Source: Thiodiazotropha sp040506275 (GTDB taxonomy: Bacteria; Pseudomonadota; Gammaproteobacteria; Chromatiales; Chromatiaceae). From it: DNA of 64,000 nt. The translations under genes and the position numbers were made by a program. The stretch is from NCBI GenBank assembly GCA_040506275.1, contig JBEVXD010000005.1:186001-250000 (forward strand), in the 5' to 3' direction. This document shows, piece after piece, positions 25,549 through 36,376 of this stretch (position 1 is the stretch's first letter; every line of letters begins with the position of its first letter). The notes beneath the pieces are model-generated. The model ran no database searches. It was not told the origin of the DNA and worked only from the letters and a program-made list of their open reading frames with translations.

Positions 25549-27675
25549 CTATTTTCTGGTTCTTTGGCGAGTTTTTTTATGTGCGGATTTTCGCTTCTGT
25601 CGAGTCTGTTTTGTAGTGCTCACAGCAGGTCGGGTACGGCTGGATTTTGTCTGTTTTTTGTCTCTTCCTTCAGGGCGGGGCTGCCAACTGGGAATCAGGT
25701 GTTTTTTGCCGTTCCCGATCAGATCACTACGCCCCATACTGGCCAATGCGTCACGTAACTGGGGCCAGTTTTTCGGGTCGTGGTAGCGCAGAAAGGCTTT
25801 ATGCAGGCGTCTCTGCTTCAAGCCTTTGACAACACTGACCCTGGCCTTGTCGGGGGCAATCTTTTGCAGAGGATTTCTACCGGTATGGTACATCGCAGAC
25901 GCTATGGCCAGAGGTGTTGGTAAGAAAGCCTGAACCTGGTCCAGACGAAAATTGTTACGCTTGAGCCATAATGCGAGATTGAGCATATCCTGATCGCTGG
26001 TTCCGGGATGGGCAGCAATGAAATAGGGAATCAGATATTGCTCTTTTCCCGCTTCGGCAGAGTATTTGTCGAAAAGTCTCTTAAACTTCTCATAGCTCTC
26101 AATGCCCGGTTTCATCATCTTACTCAAGGGAGAGTCTTCGGTATGTTCCGGTGCAATTTTCAGGTAGCCACCAACATGGTGAGTGACCAGTTCCCGGACA
26201 TAGTCAGGCGAACGCAGAGCCAAATCGTAGCGGAGCCCTGAAGCGATGAATATGCGTTTGATGCCCGTTAGCTTGCGCGAGCGACGATAAAGGTTGATCA
26301 GAGGCTTGTGATCAGTATTGAGGTTTGGGCAGATACCGGGAAAGACACAGGAGAGACGTCGACAGGCCGCTTCGATTTTCTTCTCTTTACAGGCCAGCCT
26401 ATACATATTGGCTGTGGGCCCGCCCAGGTCGGAGATGTTGCCGGTAAATCCTGGCACGTGATCCCTGATGGTCTCGATCTCGCGAATAATGGAGTCTTCC
26501 GAACGGCTTTGAATGATTCTGCCTTCATGTTCAGTGATCGAACAGAAAGTACAACCCCCAAAGCAGCCTCGCATAATGTTAACTGAGTGGCGAATCATCT
26601 CCCATGCAGGATTTTTCGCATCTCTATAGGCTGGATGAGGTGTTCTGGTGTAAGGCAGCTCAAATACTTTGTCCAACTCCTCTGTAGTCAGTGGAATGGG
26701 TGGAGGATTGAGCCACACATCTCTTTTACCGTGTTGTTGAACCAGGGCCCTGGCATTGCCTGGATTGGTTTCGAGATGAAACACCCTGGAGGCGTGTGCG
26801 TAGATGATTTCGTCTTCTACTACCTGATCATAGGAGGGGAGGCGAACTACAGTCCGCTTTCGATCCAGCTTACGCGGCCTCGTGTGTGGGGTGAAAGTGA
26901 TTTTATGTTCACAATCCGGAACATGTTGGTAGGGATCAGGATGTGAAGGCTTGGGGCCAGGAGTGTCCAACTCAGATGAATCGATTTCATGCCACTCTTC
27001 CGGTGTGCTCTGGCACATAAACCCGCTACCCCGGATATCCCTGATCTGGTCGATTTTTTCACCTTTAGCCAAACGGTGTGCAACATCCACAATGGCTCGC
27101 TCGGCATTACCATAGATCAACATGTCAGCTTTTGAATCCGGCAATATGGAGCGACGTACTTTGTCTGACCAGTAGTCGTAGTGGGCAATCCTGCGCAGGC
27201 TGGCTTCGATACCACCGATGATGACGGGTACTCCTTTAAACGCCTCCCTGGCGCGTTGGGCATAGACGATGACCGAGCGGTCTGGACGTTTGCCGGCTTC
27301 TCCGTTAGGTGTATAGGCATCATCACTGCGGATGCGTCGATCGGAAGTATATCGATTGACCATCGAGTCCATATTGCCGGCGGTAATGCCGAAAAACAGG
27401 TTTGGCCGACCCAGACTTCTGAAGGCCTCTGCGTTGCTCCAGTCCGGTTGGGCAATGATGCCGACACGAAATCCCTGTGCCTCCAGCAGCCTTCCTATCA
27501 GGGCCATACCAAAGCTTGGATGATCCACATAGGCATCACCGGTCACTAGAATTATGTCACAACTGTCCCAGCCCAGATCATCCATCTCCTCTCTGCACAT
27601 CGGTAGTACCGGGGCAACGCCAAAGCGGGCGGCCCAATAGGGACGGTGGGAGAAGATGTTGGCAGGCTGTGTCAT
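25549..27675 (-). CDS. ygiQ: YgiQ-family radical SAM protein
   Basis: A 708-aa radical SAM protein. The N-terminal part (about 1-110) resembles a cobalamin-binding-type domain (DIILVTGDAYVDHPSFGMAL). The cluster motif GCFGGCTFCSITEHEGR gives CxxxCxxC for the 4Fe-4S centre near residue 380. Family regions YLKIAPEHTEDSPLSKMMKPG and YFIAAHPGTSDQDMLNLALW follow. The last 50 residues are very basic (repeated KK, RQKRK), a tail common in the family and suggestive of nucleic-acid binding. The reaction is not established. It is monocistronic by spacing, 183 bases upstream of hsp20. Confidence 0.94.
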   Translation of the reverse strand: MTQPANIFSHRPYWAARFGVAPVLPMCREEMDDLGWDSCDIILVTGDAYVDHPSFGMALIGRLLEAQGFRVGIIAQPDWSNAEAFRSLGRPNLFFGITAGNMDSMVNRYTSDRRIRSDDAYTPNGEAGKRPDRSVIVYAQRAREAFKGVPVIIGGIEASLRRIAHYDYWSDKVRRSILPDSKADMLIYGNAERAIVDVAHRLAKGEKIDQIRDIRGSGFMCQSTPEEWHEIDSSELDTPGPKPSHPDPYQHVPDCEHKITFTPHTRPRKLDRKRTVVRLPSYDQVVEDEIIYAHASRVFHLETNPGNARALVQQHGKRDVWLNPPPIPLTTEELDKVFELPYTRTPHPAYRDAKNPAWEMIRHSVNIMRGCFGGCTFCSITEHEGRIIQSRSEDSIIREIETIRDHVPGFTGNISDLGGPTANMYRLACKEKKIEAACRRLSCVFPGICPNLNTDHKPLINLYRRSRKLTGIKRIFIASGLRYDLALRSPDYVRELVTHHVGGYLKIAPEHTEDSPLSKMMKPGIESYEKFKRLFDKYSAEAGKEQYLIPYFIAAHPGTSDQDMLNLALWLKRNNFRLDQVQAFLPTPLAIASAMYHTGRNPLQKIAPDKARVSVVKGLKQRRLHKAFLRYHDPKNWPQLRDALASMGRSDLIGNGKKHLIPSWQPRPEGRDKKQTKSSRTRPAVSTTKQTRQKRKSAHKKTRQRTRK

Positions 27676-28042
27676 TGGTCGGTGATTATACAGTGCTTCC
27701 TGGCACTACCGCTAACTCCCTCAATCCATGGATGGTTATGTCGTTTCGGCTTCAAGATTTTTAGGAACCATTGAACAAGCTCAGAGGTAAATGGCTCTAT
27801 CTAAACCATGATATAGATTTTAGCGGTGGGTCATGACTCCACTCCACACGCTGGAATAGTGAACAAGGTGGATCAGTGTTAGCACATCTACCAAAATCGA
27901 GGCTGAAATCGGTGGATGAGCTTATGAGAACCTCGAATGATAGCTTGCTTGACTACTTGGATACTCATGATGTTGTAGTCCAAGAAACTGACTCTCGCAA
28001 AGCCGCCAAGCCTGTAAAGAACTGGCTGATTGTCCCCAATGC
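27676..28042. other. Intergenic region between ygiQ and batD
   Basis: These 367 bases hold the ygiQ upstream region on the right side of 27675 and, on the plus strand, a short open frame described separately at 27924. I see no hairpin terminator for the Bat operon, which ends at 28043. Confidence 0.35.
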
Positions 28043-28046
28043 TTAG
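27924..28046 (+). CDS. Short open frame, doubtful
   Basis: ATG frame of 40 codons (begins MRTSNDSLLDYLDTHDVVVQ, ends KNWLIVPNA), open upstream to 27837 with GTG options at 27876 and 27912. The composition looks protein-like, with an acidic helix and then a basic stretch, and might be the end of a decayed gene. There is no Shine-Dalgarno sequence at the ATG and I know no family. It overlaps the batD stop by a few bases, in convergent orientation. Confidence 0.2.
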   Translation: MRTSNDSLLDYLDTHDVVVQETDSRKAAKPVKNWLIVPNA

Positions 28047-29878
28047 CTAATGGATTGCCTGGCCGAATGATCAGGATTGAGGTTCGGTAGATTGCTTCCG
28101 GTTGACTCTTTGCTGTTGATGTTACTTAGTTTCCATACCCTCAGACTTGGACGTATTTCATGTTTGAAGGCCTCCTTCCATTGTTCAAAATCTAGGTCAT
28201 TGTGTCCATAGATGGCCTGTTCCAGTTCATGGATCAGATACTTTATCTTGGTGGGATCAGCTTTAGGATGAAAATCGAGGATATGTTCAGCGATGATACT
28301 GTAAGGAGCGTTGGTCGGTAATCCTAAATGTTTGTTGGCCAGGAAACGCAGGGTATACCCCCATACTTCCGGGTCACTCTCTTCATCGACAAACCTCACA
28401 CAGAAAAAGAAACGAACCGACAGGGGAAGTGCACCAACCAGTTTGCGACGCCAGCGATACCAACGTGCGACAGGGTTAAGAATAGCAGTGGTAGCTCGTA
28501 GTTTATCTTTCAGAGGAGAAAATGCCGGGGCCATGCGGCGCATGGGATTTTTCAAAAAAATTACCAGAGGTTCCAATGGAGAAGATTGGTCATCACTCTT
28601 TTTGCGATGGGCGAACCATAACGCCATCCAGTATCCAAAAATAATCCCGAACACCACAGCCAGGGGAATCCAGAAAGCTGCTGAGGTTCCTGAGGGAAAC
28701 AATGAAGTTTCTGTTGAAAACAATCCATCATCCTTCTGGGTGCCACTAACTGCAATGGGATACAATGGAACCGAAGCACGCTGAGGCATATCAATTCGGG
28801 TATTCCACCAATTGATACTCATTTGAGGTAGTTTCAGATCTCCACCAAATTGAGGTACCAAAGTGAAGCTTTCAATTCGACGACCAATGATACGATTGGA
28901 TTTTTTATCCAGATAGGTGTCTGTTTGGTTCTTGTCCCGATAGACCCGGAATGCATCACTATTAAGTTGTTGTTCAAGACTTGGGAGTTTGTTTCCAGAT
29001 AGCCCTATGGCAGTCAACTCCGTTGTGATCGATAGAGGTCTGCCTGCGGCAGCTTTAATGTTCTCTGGTAACTTTACCTTCAGTGTCAGCTGTTCCACTG
29101 GCAGCCAGGGTCGACTTGTCTGGGCTGCCTCACGTACCGTGATATCAAGAGCGCCAGCCATTTTGGCTTCAAATGCTCTGTTGCTGCGTTGGTAGCCAAC
29201 ACGCTGTTCGTCTCCTGTGACGCTGATTGCAGGGATTTGAAATTGTCCAGGTTTGAGAGGTGTGACTTCATAATAGAAGTCGTTGACTATCTGCCGTTTC
29301 CCTTTGATTGTGCGTGAGTAGGTTACAGGCCCCTCTTTAAGGTTGAGAATGAAATTGTTGATTTGAGGAATATGTGGCGTGGCTGTAGCTAAATTGTTTT
29401 GGCTGATGACGCTCAGTTTGAACATCATACTCTGTTGAGTATAGGGAGAGTCTGTGGAAATCTTGGTCTCAATAAAGGGTTTTGTTTCCTGAGTATTGTA
29501 GTAACTGGGGGAGGAGTAGGTCTGTCTACGCTGAGAAGGCCAATTTGTGCCATAGGGTGAATTTGACCTTTGTCCTTTGGGCGGTGCCCCAGCTTGTTGT
29601 TTTCCGGGAGACGGGTAGTTCCATTGCCCGGGAGCTGGGCTCTGCCAATAGGGCTGACCAGGGTATTGATTGGCATACACACTAGTTGCCAGTGTCATCA
29701 AAGAAAGTGAGGCAAGGGTGGCGGCTTTTAAGGATCTGATAAGTAAGTAGATCGATTTGATTGTTTTAAAAAAGAGTGCGACCAAGGTGAAGGTCACAAC
29801 CAAAAATTGGTTTTCTTGGAAAGACCCACGATGTCGAGCAAGGGGATTCTTTTGCGAATGTATAGAGGCAGAACTCAT
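28043..29878 (-). CDS. batD: BatD-like protein (oxygen tolerance family)
   Basis: A 611-aa membrane protein closing the MoxR/Bat operon. After an N-terminal hydrophobic stretch and a cleavable-looking site (LATSVYANQ, about residue 70) comes a Pro/Gln/Tyr-rich linker. Two immunoglobulin-like BatD domains follow (about 135-375; FKLSVISQNNLATATPHIPQ, LTLKVKLPENIKAAAGRPLS). A membrane helix (about 405-425, FWIPLAVVFGIIFGYWMALW) leads to a cytoplasmic C-terminal region. Bat proteins act with MoxR ATPases and VWA proteins in envelope maturation or stress tolerance; the mechanism is not settled. The start is uncertain: ATG 29878 gives an unusually long lead of about 50 residues before the signal. 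Confidence 0.85.
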   Translation of the reverse strand: MSSASIHSQKNPLARHRGSFQENQFLVVTFTLVALFFKTIKSIYLLIRSLKAATLASLSLMTLATSVYANQYPGQPYWQSPAPGQWNYPSPGKQQAGAPPKGQRSNSPYGTNWPSQRRQTYSSPSYYNTQETKPFIETKISTDSPYTQQSMMFKLSVISQNNLATATPHIPQINNFILNLKEGPVTYSRTIKGKRQIVNDFYYEVTPLKPGQFQIPAISVTGDEQRVGYQRSNRAFEAKMAGALDITVREAAQTSRPWLPVEQLTLKVKLPENIKAAAGRPLSITTELTAIGLSGNKLPSLEQQLNSDAFRVYRDKNQTDTYLDKKSNRIIGRRIESFTLVPQFGGDLKLPQMSINWWNTRIDMPQRASVPLYPIAVSGTQKDDGLFSTETSLFPSGTSAAFWIPLAVVFGIIFGYWMALWFAHRKKSDDQSSPLEPLVIFLKNPMRRMAPAFSPLKDKLRATTAILNPVARWYRWRRKLVGALPLSVRFFFCVRFVDEESDPEVWGYTLRFLANKHLGLPTNAPYSIIAEHILDFHPKADPTKIKYLIHELEQAIYGHNDLDFEQWKEAFKHEIRPSLRVWKLSNINSKESTGSNLPNLNPDHSARQSIS

Positions 29879-29928
29879 TCTTTTGAGTTGCCTGTTGGGT
29901 TTGATATCAATAACGCCTCCCGATTGTC

Positions 29929-31247
<1,319 letters not shown>

Positions 31248-31251
<4 letters not shown>

Positions 31252-32276
31252 GATGAAGACTTTCCTGGAGCAACAATTCGGAAGTAGGGCAGCAGAAATA
31301 GCAATAAGGGTATCAGTAACCAGTAGAATCGTTCGTTCCATACACGGGTTTTTTCTTGGCTACGGGTTGGTGTGCCTAACTCATCACTGGCTAACTCAAG
31401 GATGCGTCGACTATCAAGGTCGCGAAAATCCGCCTGCAAATATTGGCCGCCGCCAACTTGTGCAATACGTTGTAAAAGTGATTCGTTAAGCTTGGATTCG
31501 ATGACACTCCCTTTAGAGTTTCTCAATAAATCACTTTGACCTGGCCGTGCCGGTATGGGGCCACCCCCCGGCGTGCCAATACCAAGCGTGTGCACTGCTA
31601 TGTTCTGATTATTGAGATGCTCTACTTTTTCGATGAATCCCGGTTCATCAAAATCTCCGTCACTGATTAGAAGTATGCTGCGGCTATTGTGTGATGTATC
31701 ACTGCCTAAAAGTTGCTCGGCACGCTCAAGTGCGGCTACCAGTCTACTGCCCTGGAGGTTTGCTAATTCCGATGTCACCGCTGGTAGTGCTGCGAGAATG
31801 CTATGGCTGTCTTCAGTAATCGGTGACACTACATGAGGAACTGTTGCAAAGGCGATCATGCCGATGCGTATCTCATCATTCAACATCACCAGGTCCTGAA
31901 CTTCCTGTCGTGCACGGGACAAGCGGGAAGGTGGCGTGTCCGCTACATTCATAGAACGTGAGATATCCATCAGCACAACCAGATCACTGGTGGGTGAAAA
32001 GGCCTCTATGTCTATGAAATCCCAGCGTGGCCCAGCCAGCGCTACAACCAGAAGAATCCATAGTAGCGCCCAGCGGGTAAAACGGCTCCAGCGTTCATTG
32101 ACACTCAGCTCTCTTATGCCTGCAAGGTGAGGCAGAAGATGTTCGTCTGCGTAGCGATGGAAGAGTCCCTGGCGAGGTCTTACCACACTGAGGATCAACC
32201 AAGCGAACACCGGTATCAACCCTAGCAGGGCAAACAACCACTCAGCTCTGGCGAAGTGAAAACTGGTTTCAGGCAT
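31248..32276 (-). CDS. batB: BatB-like VWA-domain membrane protein
   Basis: A 342-aa inner-membrane protein. Two N-terminal helices (about 10-30, 65-80) are followed by a von Willebrand A domain (about 95-280) with intact MIDAS: DISRSM, a TPPSRL segment, and SDGDFDEPGF. A C-terminal helix (about 315-330, WLLIPLLLFLLPYF) closes the protein. VWA proteins of this operon bind metal and partner proteins on the outside of the membrane and are thought to be remodelled by MoxR. The ATG at 32276 has AAGGTGG upstream. It overlaps batA by eight bases and the batC start by four, so the operon is tightly coupled. Confidence 0.92.
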
Positions 32277-33309
32277 AGCCACCACCTTTCAGCTGGCGTT
32301 GTCTTCCTTCGGGATAGACACCAAGGATCAGCAACAGCAGTAGAGCCGCAGTGAGAGGCCAATAGTAGAGTGGTTGAGGAACATAGACAGTGCGCGATTC
32401 TGCCTCAGTCTTTTCCAGTTCGTCGATTTTTTGATAGATCTTTTCTAAAGCTGCTGTATCTGTCGCTCTGAAGTAGGCGCCACCTCCAGCTTCAGCAATC
32501 TCACGCATGGCTTGTTCGTTGAAGTTCAGGTCGCTGCGGGTCACAACGCGACCATTTTCCATAATCGGAACACGCTTCTTATCACTGCCAACACCGATGC
32601 TGTAGATACGGATATTCTCCTCTCCAGCCAGCTCTGCTGCTTTTAACGGTGGAATTGTGCCTGCCGTGTTTTCTCCATCGGCGATCAATAGAAGTACCCT
32701 TGAGCCTTCAGGGCGTTCTCTTAACTTCTTTACCCCTAAACCCAAGGCATCACCTATGGCAGTGCCGTCACCGGCAATGCGGGGTATGACATCCTTCAGT
32801 AGACTATTTACCGCTTTGCGATCGTAGGTGAGGGGGGAGAGGACGTAGGCGCGGCTGCCAAAGATAACCAGACCGATACGGTCGCCCTGTCGTCCATCGA
32901 TAAACTTTGATACCACGCCTTTAATGACCTGCATCCGGCTTACTTGTTTGCCATCAAGGGTAAAGTCCAGTGCGTTCATTGAGTGAGAGGCGTCAACCAG
33001 CAGCATCAGGTCATAACCCTCGGTGCGGTTCTCTGTATAGGGTTCCAGCCACTGAGGGCGCATCAGTGCTAACACAAGAAATAACCAGATCAGAGAAAGC
33101 AGGCCAATGTAGAGGCGCTTACTTAAAGGGACTTTAGGGCTCTTGGTTTTAAACGCAGCTTCCAAATGAGACAGGCTGGGATGCAGCAGGGTGGCTTGAA
33201 GGCCTTCTACAGACTCCTTCTTATCAGTTGCAGGACGAAGCCACATGAATCTGACGAGAAAAGGCAAAGCCAGCAACAGAGCCATCCAGGGCCAGTGAAA
33301 TTCAAACAT
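32269..33309 (-). CDS. batA: BatA-like VWA-domain membrane protein
   Basis: A 346-aa paralogue of the next gene. The layout is N-terminal helices (about 7-25, 50-70; MALLLALPFLVRFMW), a VWA domain with MIDAS DASHSM, a TAIGDAL threonine region and LLIADGENTAG, and a C-terminal helix (about 315-330). The ATG at 33309 with GAGGAGG six bases upstream is clearly better than 33345, which lies inside the upstream gene. BatA and BatB occur as a pair in such operons and probably form a hetero-complex. Confidence 0.93.
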   Translation of the reverse strand: MFEFHWPWMALLLALPFLVRFMWLRPATDKKESVEGLQATLLHPSLSHLEAAFKTKSPKVPLSKRLYIGLLSLIWLFLVLALMRPQWLEPYTENRTEGYDLMLLVDASHSMNALDFTLDGKQVSRMQVIKGVVSKFIDGRQGDRIGLVIFGSRAYVLSPLTYDRKAVNSLLKDVIPRIAGDGTAIGDALGLGVKKLRERPEGSRVLLLIADGENTAGTIPPLKAAELAGEENIRIYSIGVGSDKKRVPIMENGRVVTRSDLNFNEQAMREIAEAGGGAYFRATDTAALEKIYQKIDELEKTEAESRTVYVPQPLYYWPLTAALLLLLILGVYPEGRQRQLKGGGYA

Positions 33310-33781
33310 GGCACGCCTCCTCACTGACCCAATGAATTGCTGCATCGATCAGCTGGCCCAGTGTGGCTTTATCTGCAGTGTAATCTGGTGGTGCATAGGG
33401 CAGTTCGAGCAGCAGCCGACCCTTTACCCGCCAGGGAAAGCCTGTGGAGTCATTACTCTGCAGCCAGTCGAGCCAGGCTTCGTCAGTCAAAGAGGCGGTC
33501 ATTTCCCGTCCACAGCGAGCAATGGCGATACGCCTCAGTAGTTCAGAAAGATCATTCGCGACCGGTTTGGCCGGCTCCCGCTTGATACGTTGTTTAAGTG
33601 TGATCAGTTGACGACGCGCATCTTGCTGCCATCGCCCCAGAGGGTAGAGACGACGTCTTCTTATCAGCCACACAACAACAAGAATCAACAACAATACGCC
33701 AGCTAACACCAGCCACCATCCAGGGGCGAGTGGCCACCAGGAGACTGGGTCTATACCTCGAATATCGCGTAATGGATCCAT
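33302..33781 (-). CDS. DUF4381 membrane protein of the MoxR/Bat operon
   Basis: A 159-aa protein with one helix near the N-terminus (GWWLVLAGVLLLILVVVWLI, about 24-43) followed by a basic RRRR-type stop-transfer and a cytoplasmic helical domain (DLSELLRRIAIARCGREMTA, LTDEAWLDWLQSND). It matches the small component regularly found between the DUF58 and VWA genes; its role is not known. The ATG shares one base with the stop of the DUF58 gene (TAATG), a sign of coupling. Confidence 0.85.
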   Translation of the reverse strand: MDPLRDIRGIDPVSWWPLAPGWWLVLAGVLLLILVVVWLIRRRRLYPLGRWQQDARRQLITLKQRIKREPAKPVANDLSELLRRIAIARCGREMTASLTDEAWLDWLQSNDSTGFPWRVKGRLLLELPYAPPDYTADKATLGQLIDAAIHWVSEEACHV

Positions 33782-34692
33782 TAATGTCGGCCGAAATGTT
33801 TTGCCAGGCCACGGGTTAGTGTCAGATGAATCTCTTCATTGGTGGCAATTGGTAGCAGGGTAATACCCAAGCTATTGGACAGATTGGTTAGCTCTTCACG
33901 ATGTTTGTACCAGGTCAGGGAGTAGTGCTCTCTGGCTTCACGGTCATTGGTGTCGATCTCAATTGAATGGCCATCAGGACCAACAAAGGTAACTTTGCCC
34001 ATTTGGGGAAGATCATGGTCAGCGGGGTCATCTACCGGCAAGAGTACCACCGTGTGACGTTGACAAAGTCTGCCCAGGGTTTGACGTAGATCCGATATCT
34101 CCCGGTTCAGATCTGCAATGACAAAGATAAGAGAACCAATTGTCGATCCCCTATCAATTCTCTGTAGCGCTTCGGATAGACAGTCCTGATTAGGCTGGTT
34201 GAGCATTCCTTCGTGAGTCAGGGCATGCAGCAGACGCCATAGGGCGCGACGATCCTTGGTTGGCTGAAAATATTGCATGCCTTGTTTAGAATCACCGAAA
34301 AGCATTCCTCCCACACGGTCATGAAGACGTGAAGCGGCCCATCCCAACAAGGCCGCAGCCTTGGCTGCCTGGATCGATTTGAAGGTGCCGCGTGTTCCGA
34401 AGCTCATATGAGGTCCGCGGTCGACACATAAAACAACACTCCGTTCCCGCTCCTCTCGGAAGATCTTCATATGGGGGACGTTGGTGCGGGCAGTGACATT
34501 CCACTCCATGTTGCGAATATCGTCACCCTCGCGGTACTCACGTACCTCCTCGAAATCGAGTCCTGTGCCACGGAATACCGAGGCATAGAGTCCGCTGAAG
34601 CTGGCACCGACCAAGTGGTGTGAAGCCAGCCCGAGCGTATGCGCCTGATGGCGCAACTCGAGTAAGTCATCAATGTGTGGATGGAGACTCAT
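33781..34692 (-). CDS. DUF58-domain protein of the MoxR/Bat operon
   Basis: A 303-aa soluble protein. The DUF58 core is plain: GLDFEEVREYREGDDIRNMEWNVTART is split across about residues 43-70, and the C-terminal two thirds fold like a VWA domain (VVLCVDRGPHMSFG in place of DxSxS). It lies between MoxR and DUF4381, as in most such operons, and is thought to bridge the ATPase and the membrane VWA proteins. That role is inferred from context. Confidence 0.92.
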   Translation of the reverse strand: MSLHPHIDDLLELRHQAHTLGLASHHLVGASFSGLYASVFRGTGLDFEEVREYREGDDIRNMEWNVTARTNVPHMKIFREERERSVVLCVDRGPHMSFGTRGTFKSIQAAKAAALLGWAASRLHDRVGGMLFGDSKQGMQYFQPTKDRRALWRLLHALTHEGMLNQPNQDCLSEALQRIDRGSTIGSLIFVIADLNREISDLRQTLGRLCQRHTVVLLPVDDPADHDLPQMGKVTFVGPDGHSIEIDTNDREAREHYSLTWYKHREELTNLSNSLGITLLPIATNEEIHLTLTRGLAKHFGRH

Positions 34693-34712
34693 AGCTACAG
34701 CGTCTGTTTACG

Positions 34713-35669
34713 CTAAGGAATTGCGACCATGTCCAACAGACGAGAGAGAAAATCATCTGTTGTTATGCCTTCTGCCTCAGCTTCAAAGGTGAGCAGGATG
34801 CGATGACGCAGGATCGCTGGTGCAACTGCCTGAATATGGTGTGGCGCAACAAATTCTTCATCATCCAGCCAGGCGCGGGCTCTTGCACATCGGGCCAAAG
34901 CGATACTGGCTCGGGGCGAGGCGCCGAATCTACACCAGCGAGTTAGATCTTTGTCGTATGCCTTAGGGTTTCGGCTGGCTTGTACCAGGTCAACGATATA
35001 ACTGTTGAGTTTTGGATCCAGGTAGAGCTTGTTCACCTCCTGACGGATTGAGAAAAGCTCCTCTTGGCTGAGTGGACTGCTGGGAGGTTCAGGTTTGTGT
35101 TGTAGCTGTGTGTGATCGAGTTCGAGGATCTGCAACTCCTCATTCCGATTTGGGTACTCCACATTGGCCTGCATCAGAAAACGATCAAGTTGTGCTTCAG
35201 GCAAGTGATAGGTGCCCTCCTGTTCAACAGGATTTTGTGTTGCAAGAACCATGAATAGTGATGGCAGTTGGTAAGTCGTCTGACCTACAGTGATCTGATG
35301 CTCTCCCATCGCCTCCAGGAGTGCGGATTGCACCTTTGCTGGCGCCCTGTTTACTTCGTCCGCAAGCAGGATGTTGTGAAACAGGGGGCCTTGTCTGAAT
35401 TCAAACTCCCCTTTTTCATGCCTGTAAATGTCGGTGCCGATGAGATCAGAAGGCAGTAGATCCGGGGTGAACTGTATGCGGTGGAAGTCGCCCTCAATGC
35501 CTTCAGCCAGTGCTTTGACTGCAGTGGTTTTGGCGAGTCCAGGAAGACCCTCGATCAGGAGATGACCATCACTTATTAGACAAATCAGCATACTATCGAT
35601 AAAGCTGGTCTGTCCGATTACTCGCGAAGCCAAGTGCTCGCGTAACGGGGCAAGGACGGATGAGTTCAT
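34713..35669 (-). CDS. moxR: MoxR-family AAA+ ATPase
   Basis: A 318-aa AAA+ ATPase, probably a chaperone that remodels or activates the VWA proteins encoded downstream. Walker A is GLPGLAKTT (about 40-48), Walker B ILLADEVNRAPAK (about 100-112), sensor 1 MVLATQNPVEQEGTY and the sensor 2 region GASPRASIAL. Length is normal. It is the first gene of the seven-gene unit moxR-DUF58-DUF4381-batA-batB-batC-batD, so the promoter should lie in the 700-base region before bipA. Confidence 0.96.
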   Translation of the reverse strand: MNSSVLAPLREHLASRVIGQTSFIDSMLICLISDGHLLIEGLPGLAKTTAVKALAEGIEGDFHRIQFTPDLLPSDLIGTDIYRHEKGEFEFRQGPLFHNILLADEVNRAPAKVQSALLEAMGEHQITVGQTTYQLPSLFMVLATQNPVEQEGTYHLPEAQLDRFLMQANVEYPNRNEELQILELDHTQLQHKPEPPSSPLSQEELFSIRQEVNKLYLDPKLNSYIVDLVQASRNPKAYDKDLTRWCRFGASPRASIALARCARARAWLDDEEFVAPHHIQAVAPAILRHRILLTFEAEAEGITTDDFLSRLLDMVAIP

Positions 35670-35994
35670 TAACTTCTACTACTTTAGGCTGTGTTGATTA
35701 TTGTTTAGCACTTAGGTATCAGATGGCGGTGCCAACTATCCCGGCTTTATTCTTGCCTGTGCTGTGTATCGGACTATCCTGGCTATTATTCCTGCAGAGT
35801 GCAAGCTCTAGAAGCACTCCTAACTATTCGATTATTAGCAACTCTTAATTCATGATTCTGATTTGCTAAGGCTGTTCGATAATTATCTTTAGTTGGAGCA
35901 CTATTTTACGAATAAGTTTCATAGTCGCAAAGAAAACAACTTCACAGTGATTATTCAGATTTCATTCGCTCAGACATCACACTCGAGTTACCTC

Positions 35995-36121
35995 ATATAA
36001 ACTGTTCACAGCATGCTGAATCCGCTACGTCAAGTCTGTCCTGAGAAAGACTGCCCACTCAATCCAAACTCTGGCTTTAACCTAATCTATTGAAATAAAA
36101 GAAATTATATAAACTGTTCAC
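35995..36121. repeat. 15-bp direct repeat ATATAAACTGTTCAC
   Basis: Exact copies at 35995-36009 and 36107-36121, 112 bases apart, in the moxR-bipA intergenic region. They could be two sites for one regulator acting on either gene. Confidence 0.5.
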
Positions 36122-36181
36122 TTTTTTTACGATTTAATGTCTGATCCCGGCTTTACTGGCATCAGCGGCTATTTCCAGCGG

Positions 36182-36216
36182 TTATCAACAATGTTATCCA
36201 CAGGAGCTGTGGGTAA
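36182..36216. promoter_or_regulatory. Cluster of three DnaA boxes
   Basis: TTATCCACA (36194-36202) is a perfect DnaA box. TTATCAACA (36182-36190) and TGTGGGTAA (36208-36216, i.e. TTACCCACA on the other strand) each differ at one base. Spacing is tight and A/T-rich DNA flanks it. DnaA may regulate bipA or be titrated here. Confidence 0.6.
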
Positions 36217-36340
36217 ATCTGAAAGTTTTGTAATAAAAGGGGGTTGACGATAGTTTATGTCTATTGTTTTTAATAAGTTACGTAACACATTGTAATTAAA
36301 GGTATATTTAAATATTCAAACTCATTCCCTCATTCATGGG

Positions 36341-36346
36341 TATAAT
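36341..36346 (+). promoter_or_regulatory. Probable -10 of bipA
   Basis: A perfect TATAAT 30 bases before the likely bipA start; no good -35 at 17 bases. TTGACG at 36244 is too far upstream to pair with it and could belong to a second promoter. Confidence 0.45.
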
Positions 36347-36376
36347 CCGCGCTCATTTTGTATGTGGACCACCCTG

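Larger units (their letters stand above)
35670..36376. other. Long divergent regulatory region between moxR and bipA
   Basis: A/T-rich, without a credible gene; a 62-codon frame at 35660 starts inside moxR antisense and is not convincing. It contains a 15-base direct repeat, a cluster of three DnaA boxes and a -10 close to bipA, each listed separately. Confidence 0.6.

Noticed and set aside
35660..35848. 62-codon plus-strand frame before bipA
   Set aside because: Starts inside moxR, has a hydrophobic composition without proper signal layout and no Shine-Dalgarno sequence.
36182..36216. DnaA-box cluster as replication origin
   Set aside because: Only three boxes, and no dnaA, dnaN, mnmG or parAB nearby; kept only as a regulatory candidate.
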